Positions 18,183 through 26,898 are shown, numbered from the stretch's first letter. The stretch: DNA of 64,000 bases from Ottowia oryzae (GCF_003008535.1 NZ_CP027666.1:1-64000), one strand, 5' to 3'. Notes: generated by a model not told the origin, from the sequence alone. Numbers and translations are program-made.

Positions 18183-18309
18183 ACCTGACCTTGCTGCCTC
18201 TGCCGCCTCTGCCGGGCCAGCAGGCCGCAGCCGCGTCGGCCGCGTCGCCCCTCTCGTCCCTTTTTTCCCCCTCATCGCGCCAGCGACGGCCGCCGACCGT
18301 CGCCGCGCG

Positions 18310-19500
18310 TTACCAGACGCCGCGCGCCTCCACCGGCGCAATCGCCTCCACCCTGCCTGCCGCCAGGCCGCCGCGCACCACCACGTAGTGGCTGTGCAGG
18401 TTGACGGTGGGGTCGCAATGGCCGGGGATCAGCCACACCGCCTCGCCCAGCGCGGGCAGGTGCGACAGCGGGCCGTCTTCGTCGGCGGTGTGTTCGGGGT
18501 GCAGCACGCCGTGCTCGTCGCCGCCATTGGCAAAGCGCAGCGGCGCCTGGCCGGGCAGCGCCTGCACTTCGGGCAGGCCGCTGTCGATGGCGTGGCTTTT
18601 ATGGCCGGCGTCGCACACGGCGTGGTCGTCGGCCAGGCTGATGACCTGCGACTTGATGAACAGCGCCGGCTCGAACTGCGGCTGGGCCGGGTCGCGCTCG
18701 TTGCGCAGGTAGTCCACGTCCATGAACATGAAGCTGCCGGGCTGGATCTCGGTCCAGGCGCCGCTGGCCGCTTCGTGCGCGAAGGTGCCCGTGCCCGCGC
18801 CGGTGACGACGTCGGCCGGCAGCCCGGCGGCCTCCAGCAGGCGGCGCACGGCGTTCACCTTCTCGGCCGCCTCGACGATGGCGGCGTGGCGCTCGGCCAC
18901 GGTGCGCAGGTGCTGCGCGCCGCCGTGGTAGGCCTGCAGGCCGGCAAAGCGCAGGCTGCTGCGCCCCGCAAGCTGGCGCGCCAGGGTGACGGCGCGCTCG
19001 TCCGGCGCCACGCCGCAGCGGCCCTGGCCGATGTCGATTTCGATGTACACGTCGATCACCGCGCGGGTCAGCACCATGGCCTGGGCCAGCCGCTCGATGC
19101 CTTCGCCGCTGTCCACCGCGAGGCTTAGGCGCCCGCCGCGCGTGTACAGCTGGTGCGCCAGCGCCGCCACGCGGCGCAGCTTGGGCACGCTGAGCACCTC
19201 GTTGCTGATCAGCACGTCGTTGATGCCGCCGGCGCCCAGCGCCTCGGCCTCGGCCACGGTCTGCGCGCACAGGCCCACTGCGCCGGCCTGCAACTGCAGG
19301 CGCCCAAACAGCGCGCTTTTGTGCGCCTTGCCGTGCGGGCGCAGGCGCAGGCGGTGCTTGGCGGCGAATTCGACCATGCGCTGCATGTTGCGGTTGACCG
19401 CGTCCAGATCGACCACCAGCGCGGGCGTGTCGACGTCGTCGACGCTCTGGCCCACCAGCGCGCGCAGGTGGTCAGGCAAGGGTTCAGGTTGTGCTTTCAT
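18310..19500 (-). CDS. DSD1/D-threonine aldolase-like PLP enzyme
   Basis: 396-residue member of the fold-type III PLP family that includes D-threonine aldolase, 3-hydroxy-D-aspartate aldolase and eukaryotic D-serine dehydratase. The alanine racemase-like N-terminal barrel carries the PLP lysine in RPHGKAHKS (about residue 54), and the C-terminal domain has the metal-binding pair in PGHCDPTVN. Expected reaction is cleavage or dehydration of D-beta-hydroxy amino acids with a divalent metal; the precise substrate cannot be assigned. ATG 19500 lies inside the end of the histidine phosphatase gene (17-bp overlap), so the two are co-translated. Confidence 0.82.
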   Translation of the reverse strand: MKAQPEPLPDHLRALVGQSVDDVDTPALVVDLDAVNRNMQRMVEFAAKHRLRLRPHGKAHKSALFGRLQLQAGAVGLCAQTVAEAEALGAGGINDVLISNEVLSVPKLRRVAALAHQLYTRGGRLSLAVDSGEGIERLAQAMVLTRAVIDVYIEIDIGQGRCGVAPDERAVTLARQLAGRSSLRFAGLQAYHGGAQHLRTVAERHAAIVEAAEKVNAVRRLLEAAGLPADVVTGAGTGTFAHEAASGAWTEIQPGSFMFMDVDYLRNERDPAQPQFEPALFIKSQVISLADDHAVCDAGHKSHAIDSGLPEVQALPGQAPLRFANGGDEHGVLHPEHTADEDGPLSHLPALGEAVWLIPGHCDPTVNLHSHYVVVRGGLAAGRVEAIAPVEARGVW

Positions 19501-20131
19501 CGAGCGATGCGTCTTCCAGATGACTGACGTCGGCCCAGCCGACAAGACCAAGTCCCCCCTCGGGGCTCCACAGCAAACGGTTGACCGCCGTGTTGGTCAA
19601 CTGCCAGGTGCGCGCGTCCTGCAGCCCCAGGCGCGCGGCCTGGCGGTACAGCACGTCCAACACACCGCCGTGGGTAACGATGGCGATTTGATTTCCAATG
19701 TTTTGGGTCGCCAGCGCTTGCACCTCCTGCGCAACGCGCTCTTGAAATGTGAGCAGAGATTCGCCCCCGCCGGGCGGCGCCCAGGCCGGGTCGCGCTTGC
19801 GCCAGCGTTCTGCCGCCTCGGGCCAGGCCTGGCTGAGCTGCTCGAAAGTCTGGCCTTGAAAGTCGCCAAAGCTGCGCTCGCGCAAGGCAGGCCGCACCGT
19901 CAGCGGCGCGCCGGTGGCGCTCTGCAGCGCCTGCGCCGTGTCCAGCGCGCGGCCGAGGTCGCTGCTGTAGATGGCCGCCAGCGCTTCGCGCCCAGCCAGG
20001 GCGCGCGCCAGTCGCTGGGCCTGCTGGCGGCCGGTGTCGTTCAGCGGAATGTCCAGGTGGCCCTGCAGCCGCCCGCCCACGTTCCACGCGGTTTCCCCGT
20101 GGCGAATGGCGAGGATGCGGGTGACTTCCAT
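19484..20131 (-). CDS. Histidine phosphatase family protein
   Basis: 215-residue phosphoglycerate mutase-like phosphatase. The phosphohistidine motif is RHGETAWN (Arg10-His11-Gly12), with the later catalytic segment RERSFGDFQGQTFEQL and the second His in VTHGGVLDV. Such proteins (GpmB, CobC and PhoE types) dephosphorylate small molecules; sequence alone does not decide which. ATG 20131 gives a start just ahead of the catalytic motif; the frame upstream is not conserved-looking. Its 3' end overlaps the DSD1-family gene. Confidence 0.85.
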   Translation of the reverse strand: MEVTRILAIRHGETAWNVGGRLQGHLDIPLNDTGRQQAQRLARALAGREALAAIYSSDLGRALDTAQALQSATGAPLTVRPALRERSFGDFQGQTFEQLSQAWPEAAERWRKRDPAWAPPGGGESLLTFQERVAQEVQALATQNIGNQIAIVTHGGVLDVLYRQAARLGLQDARTWQLTNTAVNRLLWSPEGGLGLVGWADVSHLEDASLDESTT

Positions 20132-20287
20132 GGCGCGATCATGCCATGCGGTGCACCGCTTTGAGGCGCGCCAATCGCCCGCCGGGCGGTCAAAAAGCGC
20201 CGCCCGGGCAAGTCGGCGGCGGGCCAGCATGCACCAATTGCCGGCGGGCGCTGCGCCGCGCGTGCATTCGCACGGCCATGGGGCGGG

Positions 20288-21046
20288 TCAGCGCTGGGGC
20301 GTGACCATGACCGGCGCACCACGCACGGGCGCAGCGGGCGGCACCGGCGCGGGCACCGCTGGGGCTGCGGCAGCGCCCACCGTCGGCGTGGCCAGCGCGC
20401 TGCCGCCAGCGGCGACGGGCAGCAGCGGCACGCCCACCGGGCGCTCGGTCTGCGCGGGGTTGGGAAAGCCTTCCAGCGCAGCAGTGAACAGGGCGGGCAG
20501 GATGTTGTCGGTATCGCTCCATGGCCCGTCGTGGCGGGCGCGGGTGTCGTACACGATCTGGCCGGTGCGCAAGTCGCGCATCAGCAGGCTGACCTCGCTG
20601 ACGTAGACGGGCACCGAAGGATCGTCCAGCGGCCAGCCCATGCCCCAGCCCCAGCCGAACGCGCCGCCGCGCCAGCCACGCCCAAAGCCCATGCCCAGGG
20701 ACATGCGCGGCCCCCAGCCCAGCGGGCGGCCCCAGCCGTCGGCCCAGTACGCGCCGCTGGTGGCACCCACCTGCACGCTGATGGCCGCGCCCGCGTCGTC
20801 GCGCTGCAGGCCCACGCGCGCCAGGGCGGCCTGGGCCATGGCCTCCAGCTTGTCCGGGGCGGGCTGCCCGGCGGCGGGCGGCACCCGGTCAAAACGGTAG
20901 TGAGCCTGGTTCAGCACCGCGGCGCCGGGCGGCTGCGCGGCGACGGTGCGCACCTGGGCGTCGACCGTGCGCGGGCCGGTAGCGCAGGCGCTCAAGGCCG
21001 CAAGGATGGCCGCCACACCGGCCCATTTCATCCAGAACAAGGACAT
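20288..21046 (-). CDS. DUF4136-type lipoprotein
   Basis: 252 residues with a lipoprotein signal peptide: hydrophobic stretch then lipobox LSACAT, giving a lipidated Cys21. The body has the DUF4136-like pattern (YRFDRVP..., LEAMAQAALARVG, ISVQVGAT, VSLLMRDLRTGQIVYDTRAR). The middle (about residues 100-140) is very rich in Gly, Trp and Met, and the tail is an Ala/Pro/Val-rich low-complexity stretch. GGAGG lies just before ATG 21046. Function unknown; location is probably the outer membrane. Confidence 0.78.
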   Translation of the reverse strand: MSLFWMKWAGVAAILAALSACATGPRTVDAQVRTVAAQPPGAAVLNQAHYRFDRVPPAAGQPAPDKLEAMAQAALARVGLQRDDAGAAISVQVGATSGAYWADGWGRPLGWGPRMSLGMGFGRGWRGGAFGWGWGMGWPLDDPSVPVYVSEVSLLMRDLRTGQIVYDTRARHDGPWSDTDNILPALFTAALEGFPNPAQTERPVGVPLLPVAAGGSALATPTVGAAAAPAVPAPVPPAAPVRGAPVMVTPQR

Positions 21047-21184
21047 GCCGAAACCTCCGGGGCTGTTGCGATGGGGAAATTGCCGTGGGCGGCTGAAAAA
21101 TCGGGGCGGCGCTGGCCCAGCCCTGCGGCTGGCGCTACCCTTTTAGCTGGGACGTATGCGCTGCTCACACATCACCGTCATGCG

Positions 21185-22132
21185 TCATGCACTCACCAGG
21201 GCCACCCCGCCGAAGGGCGTGCCCACCGGCTCGGCAAACGATTCTTCGTCGAACGCCTTGTCGCCATTGTCGTCGGGCACGCCCGTGGCTTTCAGGTTCT
21301 TGAAGTCGTGCAGGCCCGCGTCCATCAGGTGCGAGGGCACCACGTTTTGCAGCGCGGTGAACATGTTTTCGATGCGGCCCGGGTGCTTTTTCTGCCAGTC
21401 GCGCAGCATCTCGCCGATCACCTGGCGCTGCAGGTTTTCCTGGCTGCCGCACAGGTTGCACGGAATGATGGGGAACTGGCGGTGCTCGGCCCAGGCGATC
21501 AAATCCTTCTCGGCCACGTTGGCCAGCGGGCGGATGACGATGAATTCGCCGTTGTCGCTGGTCAGCTTGGGCGGCATGCCCTTGAGCTTGCCGCCAAAGA
21601 ACATGTTCAGGAAAAACGTCTGCAGCATGTCGTCGCGGTGGTGGCCCAGGGCGATCTTGTTGCACTTCAGCCGCCGCGCCACGCTGTACAGAATGCCCCG
21701 GCGCAGGCGCGAGCACAGGCTGCACGTGGTCTTGCCTTCCGGAATCTTGGCCTTGACGATGCTGTACGTGTCCTGCGTCTCGATGTGGTGCTCGATGCCC
21801 AGCTCTTGCAGGTAGGCGGGCAATATCTCGGCCGGAAAGCCGGGCTGCTTCTGGTCCAGGTTGACGGCCACCAGCTCGAAGCGCACCGGCGCGCGCGCCT
21901 GCAGCTTCATCAGGATGTCCAGCAGGCCATAGCTGTCCTTGCCGCCGGACAGGCAGACCATCACGCGGTCGCCTTCCTCGATCATGTTGAAGTCGGCAAT
22001 CGCCTGGCCCACCTGGCGGCACAGGCGCTTTTCAAGTTTGAGCGCCTCGCGCTCGGCTTTGCTGCGGGCAGACGGGCCGGCCGCCGCGTCGGTGGGGGCG
22101 TTCAGCACGGCGGGGGCAATCGGTGCGTTCAT
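21185..22132 (-). CDS. ttcA: tRNA 2-thiocytidine(32) synthetase
   Basis: PP-loop ATPase TtcA, 315 residues, which thiolates C32 of some tRNAs using a [4Fe-4S] cluster. The PP-loop SGGKDS is in MVCLSGGKDSYGLLDILMKL, and the two CxxC pairs are TCSLCSRLRRG and PCNLCGSQ. The GHHRDDMLQTFFLNMFFGGK segment is characteristic. An N-terminal Ala/Pro-rich extension of about 25 residues precedes the conserved start. It runs downstream of the FolM/FolB fusion gene on the same strand with a 71-bp gap. Confidence 0.95.
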   Translation of the reverse strand: MNAPIAPAVLNAPTDAAAGPSARSKAEREALKLEKRLCRQVGQAIADFNMIEEGDRVMVCLSGGKDSYGLLDILMKLQARAPVRFELVAVNLDQKQPGFPAEILPAYLQELGIEHHIETQDTYSIVKAKIPEGKTTCSLCSRLRRGILYSVARRLKCNKIALGHHRDDMLQTFFLNMFFGGKLKGMPPKLTSDNGEFIVIRPLANVAEKDLIAWAEHRQFPIIPCNLCGSQENLQRQVIGEMLRDWQKKHPGRIENMFTALQNVVPSHLMDAGLHDFKNLKATGVPDDNGDKAFDEESFAEPVGTPFGGVALVSA

Positions 22133-22203
22133 GCCCCGATTGTCCTACGGCGGGGGTATTCGCGCATCACCCGTGCGGATTGGGGCGGGCGGAGTCGGGC
22201 CGC

Positions 22204-23493
22204 CTACCCCCAATGCCCCGCCTGCATGCGAATCGCCACTTCGCAATCCTCAAAAATCTCGAGCTTGGCGATCTGCACGCGCACGCCCAGCACGCCGGGC
22301 AGGCGCAGCAGGCGTTCGCACAGCTTGCCGATCAGCGATTCGAGCAGGTTGACGTGCTCGGCCGTGCATTCGTCGATGATGATCTGGCGTACCTTGCGGT
22401 AGTCCAGCACGTGGGTGATTTCGTCGTCGCGCGGGCGCAGCGGCTGCGCGCCCAGGTTCAGCTCGGCGTCCACCTGGATGGGCTGCGGCGCCTGCTTTTC
22501 CTGCTCCAGGATGCCCAGGCTGGCATCAAAGCGCAGGCCGGTCAGCGTCAGCGTCTGGCCGCCCTGGGCGGTGCCATCCGCACCTTCACCCGCGTGGGCG
22601 TCGGTCGCGGCGGGCGCTTGGCCTGACTCGGGAATTGCTTCATTTTCTATAGCTTTTATCGCAGGTGCCACGGGCGCTGGCGCGGCATTCATCATAGAAA
22701 AGTCGCGGTCAAAGCGCAGCAGGTGCTGCCCGCCGTCCACCAGCAGCGTGGCGCCGGTGATGGACGGGTTGCCCAGCGCAAACACCACGCTGGCGGCCAC
22801 GTCTTCGGCTGTGGATGAGCGGCCCAGCGGGCTCATCTGGTGCAGGGCTTCAAAGCGCTCGGGCGTGAGCCAGTCGCTGGTCAGGGTGAGGCCCGGCGCC
22901 ACGCCCACCACGCGCACGCGCGGCGCCAGCGCCTGCGCCAGCAGTGTGGTGGCGCTCTGCAGCGCGGCCTTGCTGAGGGTGTAGCTCAAGAAATCGGGAT
23001 TGGGGTTGAACAGCTTCTGGTCCAGCAGATTGACCACGCTGCCGCTGGCCGGCGGCGCATCGCGCTCGGCCAGGTGCGCGGCCAGCGCCTGCGCCAGCAG
23101 CACCGGCGCGGCGGTGTTGGTGTGCATGTGCCGGGTGAGGTGTGCGGTGGTGAAGCTGGCCGCGTCGTCAAACTCGAACAGCGCGGCACTGTTGACCACG
23201 GCGTGCACGGCGCCCAGCTCGGCCACCACGCGCGGCAGCAGCGAACGGGTGGCGGCCTGGTCGGACAAATCGGCCTCAAAAACGGCGCCAGCGCTGGCCC
23301 ACTGTGCGCAGCCAGCTACTGTTTCAATAGCATCTTGGCGCGAACGGTGGTAGTGCACCGCCACGCGCCAGCCCGCGCGCGCGCAGGCCAGCGCAATGGC
23401 GCGGCCCAGGCGGCGCCCGGCGCCGGTGACCAGCACGGTGCGCGGGGCGTGGGGCAGATCATTGGGATGGGGGCTGGCGGTGAAGGCGGGCAT
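22204..23493 (-). CDS. SDR (FolM-like) / dihydroneopterin aldolase (FolB-like) fusion protein
   Basis: 429 residues in one open frame. Residues 18-262 are a short-chain reductase with the cofactor loop TGAGRRLG (23-30), NSAA motif (101-104) and catalytic Tyr171-x3-Lys175 (SYTLSK); the LDQKLFNPNPDFLSYTLSKA region resembles pteridine reductases of the FolM type. Residues 314-427 are a FolB-like dihydroneopterin aldolase domain (GLRFDASLGILEQEK, VLDYRKVRQII, HVNLLESL, Lys410 in IAKLEIFED). The linker (263-313) is Ala/Pro-rich and is partly encoded by a copy of the dispersed repeat; another copy encodes residues about 54-70. Both halves belong to folate/pteridine metabolism. Two ATG codons at 22695 and 22692 could give separate FolB, but no ribosome site precedes them. 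Confidence 0.8.
   Translation of the reverse strand: MPAFTASPHPNDLPHAPRTVLVTGAGRRLGRAIALACARAGWRVAVHYHRSRQDAIETVAGCAQWASAGAVFEADLSDQAATRSLLPRVVAELGAVHAVVNSAALFEFDDAASFTTAHLTRHMHTNTAAPVLLAQALAAHLAERDAPPASGSVVNLLDQKLFNPNPDFLSYTLSKAALQSATTLLAQALAPRVRVVGVAPGLTLTSDWLTPERFEALHQMSPLGRSSTAEDVAASVVFALGNPSITGATLLVDGGQHLLRFDRDFSMMNAAPAPVAPAIKAIENEAIPESGQAPAATDAHAGEGADGTAQGGQTLTLTGLRFDASLGILEQEKQAPQPIQVDAELNLGAQPLRPRDDEITHVLDYRKVRQIIIDECTAEHVNLLESLIGKLCERLLRLPGVLGVRVQIAKLEIFEDCEVAIRMQAGHWG
22637..22683 (-). repeat. Dispersed palindromic element inside the FolM/FolB linker
   Basis: Reverse-strand copy: GCGCCAGCGCCCGTGGCACC, then a spacer, then AGCTATAGAAAATGAAGC. It lies in frame and encodes part of the Ala/Pro/Ile linker between the two enzyme domains. 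Confidence 0.6.
23285..23331 (+). repeat. Dispersed palindromic element inside the SDR domain
   Basis: GCGCCAGCGCTGG...CCAGCTACTGTTTCAATAGC. On the coding strand it encodes the segment around ETVAGCAQWASAGA, between beta-strand 2 and the DxxD-type acidic region of the reductase. Confidence 0.55.
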
Positions 23494-23545
23494 GGGTCGG
23501 GGCGGCGGCGCTGCGGATGAGCGCGGATTGTCACCCGGCCCCCGA

Positions 23546-24223
23546 TCAGCCCAGGTTGAACGCGCCCTTGATGCCCTCGATCATCATCTGCGCGCCAATC
23601 ACCGCCAAGATCAGCCCCATGATCCGCGTCAGCGCGTTCATCCCGCTTTGCCCCACCCAGCGCAGCAGCGCGTGCCCGTTCATGAACGCGGCGTAGGTGA
23701 TGGCGCACAGCAGCGCGAAGGCGGCCAGCGTGAGCCCCAGGCGCAGCGGATCGGCCTGGGCGCTCAGGTTCATCGCGGTGGCGATGGTGCCGGGCCCTGC
23801 CAGCAGCGGCGTGGCCAGGGGCGAAATCGCCACGTCCAGCTGCGCATGGTTGATCGCGCCGCGGCTGGCCGCCGCATCGGCCACCTGCGCCTGCGTGGCG
23901 CTTTGCCGGTCGCTCACGCTGGGGTGCTGCACCGACGAGGGCGTGCCCTGCACCATGCGGTAGCCCACCATGGCCACCAGGGCGCCACCGGCCAGGCGCA
24001 GCGCGGGCAGTGTGATGCCGAACAGCTCAAAGATCAGCTTGCCGGCGACCGCAAACACCACGACGATGATGAAGGTGACGATCAGGCTCTTGCGGGCCAC
24101 GGCGCGCTCGGTGTCGCGCCCCACGCCCTCGGTCAGCCCCAAAAACACGGCGGCGCTGGCCAGCGGGTTCATCATGGCAAAAAAGGCCATGAAGGCCAAG
24201 CCGAAGGAATGCAGGTAGTCCAC
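23546..24223 (-). CDS. MarC family integral membrane protein
   Basis: 225-residue protein with six predicted membrane helices. Family features: FFAMMNPLASAAVFLGLTEG near the start, LRLAGGALVAMVGYRMVQG, and the strongly conserved AISPLATPLLAGPGTIATAM followed by a final helix GLILAVIGAQMMIEG. MarC/YhcE-type proteins have no settled function (a role in multiple antibiotic resistance was withdrawn for E. coli MarC). GTG 24223 is chosen because it gives the usual length; an upstream start would add a Gly/Leu-rich 24-residue lead. A hydrophilic insert at about residues 82-112 separates the two halves. Confidence 0.82.
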   Translation of the reverse strand: MDYLHSFGLAFMAFFAMMNPLASAAVFLGLTEGVGRDTERAVARKSLIVTFIIVVVFAVAGKLIFELFGITLPALRLAGGALVAMVGYRMVQGTPSSVQHPSVSDRQSATQAQVADAAASRGAINHAQLDVAISPLATPLLAGPGTIATAMNLSAQADPLRLGLTLAAFALLCAITYAAFMNGHALLRWVGQSGMNALTRIMGLILAVIGAQMMIEGIKGAFNLG

Positions 24224-24345
24224 GCGCTGCGCTGCTTGAAATGGAAAGACGCGAGAGCCTAACCCAAGCCCAAGCCCAGCCGCGCCCGCGGTCATCGCGC
24301 CCGCGCCACCCCAGCCGAACCGGCCGCTTGGCCGACAATCGCCGC

Positions 24346-25536
24346 ATGAGCCTTGTCCACGGCGCCGCTGCCGCCGAAACCGCCCTGCCCCGGCAGATTG
24401 CCGATGCCATTGCCGCCGCCGGTGGCTGGCTGCCTTTTGACCAGTTCATGCAACTGGCGCTGTACGCGCCCGGCCTGGGCTACTACGCGCACGGCTCGCC
24501 CAAGTTCGGGGCGCTGCCTGCGTCGGGCAGCGACTTCATCACCGCGCCGGAGTTGTCGCCCCTGTTTGGGCGCGCGCTGGCCGCGCAGGTCGCGCAAAGC
24601 CTGCGCGCCACCGGCACGGATGAGGTGTGGGAATTCGGCGCAGGATCGGGCGCACTGGCCGAGCAGCTCATTACCGGCCTGCAGGCGCTGGGCCAGCCGC
24701 TGGCGCGCTACACCATCGTCGAGCTGTCGGCCAGCCTGCGCGCGCGCCAGCAGGAACGCCTGGCGCCGCTGATGCAGGCGCAGCCGGGCCTGTCGATCAC
24801 CTGGGCCAGCCGCCTGCCAGACAGCCTGCGCGGCGTGGTGGTCGGCAACGAGGTGCTGGACGCCATGCCCGTGCAACTGCTGGCCCGCCATGGCGGCGAA
24901 TGGTGGCAGCGCGGGGTGACCAATTCCCCTACAAATCCGCCGCCAGCGCAGGCGCAACCAGCGCCAGCAGCTATTAATTCAGTAGCAATTGCCTTCCGTT
25001 GGGAAGACCGCCCCACCGCGCTGCACCCGCCCTTTCCGGTGGAGGGCGAGCACGATTACGTCACCGAAATCCACCCGCAGGCGCACGCCTTTGTGACCAC
25101 CGTGGCCGAAGCCCTGGCGCGCGGCGGCGCCGGCGCGGCGTACTTCATCGACTACGGTTTCCCCGAGGCCGAGTACTACCACCCGCAGCGCCACATGGGC
25201 ACGCTGGTGTGCCACCGCGCGCACCAGGTGGACGACGACCCGCTGGCCGACGTGGGCCGCAAGGACATCACCGCGCACGTCAACTTCACCGGCGTGGCCC
25301 TGGCCGCGCAAGACGCCGGGCTGGACGTGCTGGGCTACACCAGCCAGGCGCGCTTTTTGCTGAACTGCGGCATCGCCCAGATGATGGAAGCGGCCGAGCT
25401 GCCCACGCGCGCCAACGCCATGAAGCTGCTGGCCGAGCACGAGATGGGCGAGCTGTTCAAGGTGATCGGCCTGGCCACCGCCGGGCACGGCGCGGCGCTG
25501 GGGTTTGAAGCGGGCGACCGCACGCACCGGCTGTAG
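24346..25536 (+). CDS. SAM-dependent methyltransferase of the NDUFAF7/MidA family
   Basis: 396 residues, COG1565 family. The start MSLVHGAAAAETALPRQIAD leads into the family N-terminus (GWLPFDQFMQLALYAPGLGY, DFITAPELSPLFG), then SAM motif I EFGAGSGALAEQL, VVVGNEVLDAMPV and FIDYGFPEAEYYHPQR. The mitochondrial relative methylates a complex I subunit arginine; the bacterial target is not established. Between about residues 196 and 216 there is an in-frame insertion (PPPAQAQPAPAAINSVAIA) encoded by the dispersed repeat. ATG 24346 is preferred over an upstream in-frame ATG at 24241, which adds a basic low-complexity lead. Confidence 0.85.
   Translation: MSLVHGAAAAETALPRQIADAIAAAGGWLPFDQFMQLALYAPGLGYYAHGSPKFGALPASGSDFITAPELSPLFGRALAAQVAQSLRATGTDEVWEFGAGSGALAEQLITGLQALGQPLARYTIVELSASLRARQQERLAPLMQAQPGLSITWASRLPDSLRGVVVGNEVLDAMPVQLLARHGGEWWQRGVTNSPTNPPPAQAQPAPAAINSVAIAFRWEDRPTALHPPFPVEGEHDYVTEIHPQAHAFVTTVAEALARGGAGAAYFIDYGFPEAEYYHPQRHMGTLVCHRAHQVDDDPLADVGRKDITAHVNFTGVALAAQDAGLDVLGYTSQARFLLNCGIAQMMEAAELPTRANAMKLLAEHEMGELFKVIGLATAGHGAALGFEAGDRTHRL
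24932..24986 (+). repeat. Dispersed palindromic element inside the MidA-family gene
   Basis: CAAATCCGCCGCCAGCGCAG on the left and CCAGCAGCTATTAATTCAGT followed by AGC on the right. The reading frame is kept and encodes Pro/Ala/Gln-rich residues. Confidence 0.7.
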
Positions 25537-25637
25537 CAAGGGGCGGGACGGCGTGTGGTCGAATCAGGGCAGCGGCCGGCTGCGCACACGCGTGCACATG
25601 GCAGACGCGCCGAAGAAACCAATCTGGAAAGTGACCG

Positions 25638-26561
25638 ATGACGGCTCGTAACTTCATCAAACAAGCGATCAGGCGGGTGACCGGCACCCAGATCATCATC
25701 CACCAGCTGGACGCGCTGAAGGGCGATATCAACGCCGCCGCCGAACGGTTGGCCGCCGCGCCGCCAACCGCAGCAGCGCCCGAAGCGCCGGCCATGCCCG
25801 CGCCCACCGATGTGCGCCAGAAGGTCGCCTTCGAATACCTGAAACCCGGCAGCAGCGGCATCGAAATCGGCGCCTTTGCGTCGCCCCTGGCGGTGCCGCC
25901 CGGCGTGCACGTTGCCTACCTGGACCGGCACGACCCGCGCGAAATCCAGGCCGAGTTCAACATCGCCGGGCTGACGCCCAAGGATTTCGGTTTTGACAGC
26001 GCCGCGCTCATCGTGCCGGACATCCTGGACGACGGGCAGGCGCTGGCGAAGGTGGGCGATCTGTCGCAGGATTTCGTGATCGCCAACCACGTGCTGGAGC
26101 ACTTCGAGAACCCCGTCAAAGGCTTCAAGAACATGCTGCGCGTGCTCAAGCACGGCGGCGTGCTGTACCTGGCGTTGCCCGAGATGCAGCACAGCTTTGA
26201 CCGCATTCGCCAGCCCACGCCGTTCGAGCACGTCTGGCGCGATTACGAGGAAGGCCCGGCCTGGTCGCGCCGGCAGGCCTTCGAGGAATTTGCCGAAGTC
26301 TTTGTCGAAAACGGCATGGACAAGAACCTGTTCCCGCAAAGCGCGGGCGACGCGCGCACCGAGTTCACCCGCCGCGTGGCGGACGACCTGGAGCGGGCGG
26401 ATTTCAGCATCCACTTTCACGCCTGGCGCATGCCGGACATGCTGGAGATGTTCCTGCAGCTGCACCAGCGGCTGCACATCGGTTTTCGCATCGAGCTGGC
26501 GCAGGCCAACGGCGACGAGGTGATCTTCATCTTCCGCCGCACCGAGTTCACCATCCGCTGA
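25638..26561 (+). CDS. Class I SAM-dependent methyltransferase
   Basis: 307 residues. After an Ala/Pro-rich N-terminal region (about 1-60, with a short helical lead IKQAIRRVTGTQIIIHQLDA) comes a Rossmann-type methyltransferase core: SAM motif I GIEIGAFASP, LDRHDPREI, then VIANHVLEHFENPVKGFKNM and LRVLKHGGVLYLALPE, a type-11 methyltransferase pattern. Later text (FEHVWRDYEEGP) resembles glycan- or sugar-associated methyltransferases, but no polysaccharide genes are adjacent, so the substrate is unknown. GGAAAG precedes ATG 25638. Confidence 0.75.
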   Translation: MTARNFIKQAIRRVTGTQIIIHQLDALKGDINAAAERLAAAPPTAAAPEAPAMPAPTDVRQKVAFEYLKPGSSGIEIGAFASPLAVPPGVHVAYLDRHDPREIQAEFNIAGLTPKDFGFDSAALIVPDILDDGQALAKVGDLSQDFVIANHVLEHFENPVKGFKNMLRVLKHGGVLYLALPEMQHSFDRIRQPTPFEHVWRDYEEGPAWSRRQAFEEFAEVFVENGMDKNLFPQSAGDARTEFTRRVADDLERADFSIHFHAWRMPDMLEMFLQLHQRLHIGFRIELAQANGDEVIFIFRRTEFTIR

Positions 26562-26610
26562 GTGCCGCGCCGCACAGCCCGACCAGCCCGAACACCGCAC
26601 GCCCGCCGCC

Positions 26611-26805
26611 ATGATCCGCTGGATGATCGTCGTCTTTCTGGCGCTGATGCTGATCAGCTGGCTGACGCCGCTGTTGCAGAAGCTGGGCATCGGCCGCCTG
26701 CCGGGCGACTTTCGCTTCAGGCTGTTCGGGCGCGAATGGTCGATTCCGTTGACCAGCACGCTGCTGCTGAGTGCGGCGGCCAGCCTGATCGCCAGGCTGC
26801 TCTGA
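26611..26805 (+). CDS. DUF2905 family small membrane protein
   Basis: 64 residues with two membrane helices (about 2-22 and 47-63) joined by the family motif LGIGRLPGDFRFRLFGREWS. Function unknown. ATG 26611 lies 49 bp after the methyltransferase stop, so co-transcription is possible. Confidence 0.8.
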   Translation: MIRWMIVVFLALMLISWLTPLLQKLGIGRLPGDFRFRLFGREWSIPLTSTLLLSAAASLIARLL

Positions 26806-26898
26806 GGCGGACTTCACCCGCGCCTGGCAGCGGCTGGGGGGCCGGAGCCACCGGGTGGCTGGTTAGTGCGCTGCGCGACACGCCCACCGGGTTACTCT

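Larger units (their letters stand above)
17956..18309. other. Non-coding stretch with two repeat copies
   Basis: 354 bp between the Lrp-type gene and the convergent DSD1-family gene. It contains two copies of the dispersed palindromic element (17969-18025, 18125-18182) and GC-rich filler. I see no gene, RNA or clear terminator. Confidence 0.6.

Noticed and set aside
20531..22402. 623-codon plus-strand frame across the DUF4136 and ttcA genes
   Set aside because: It spans two real minus-strand genes and their spacer; composition is typical of a GC shadow.
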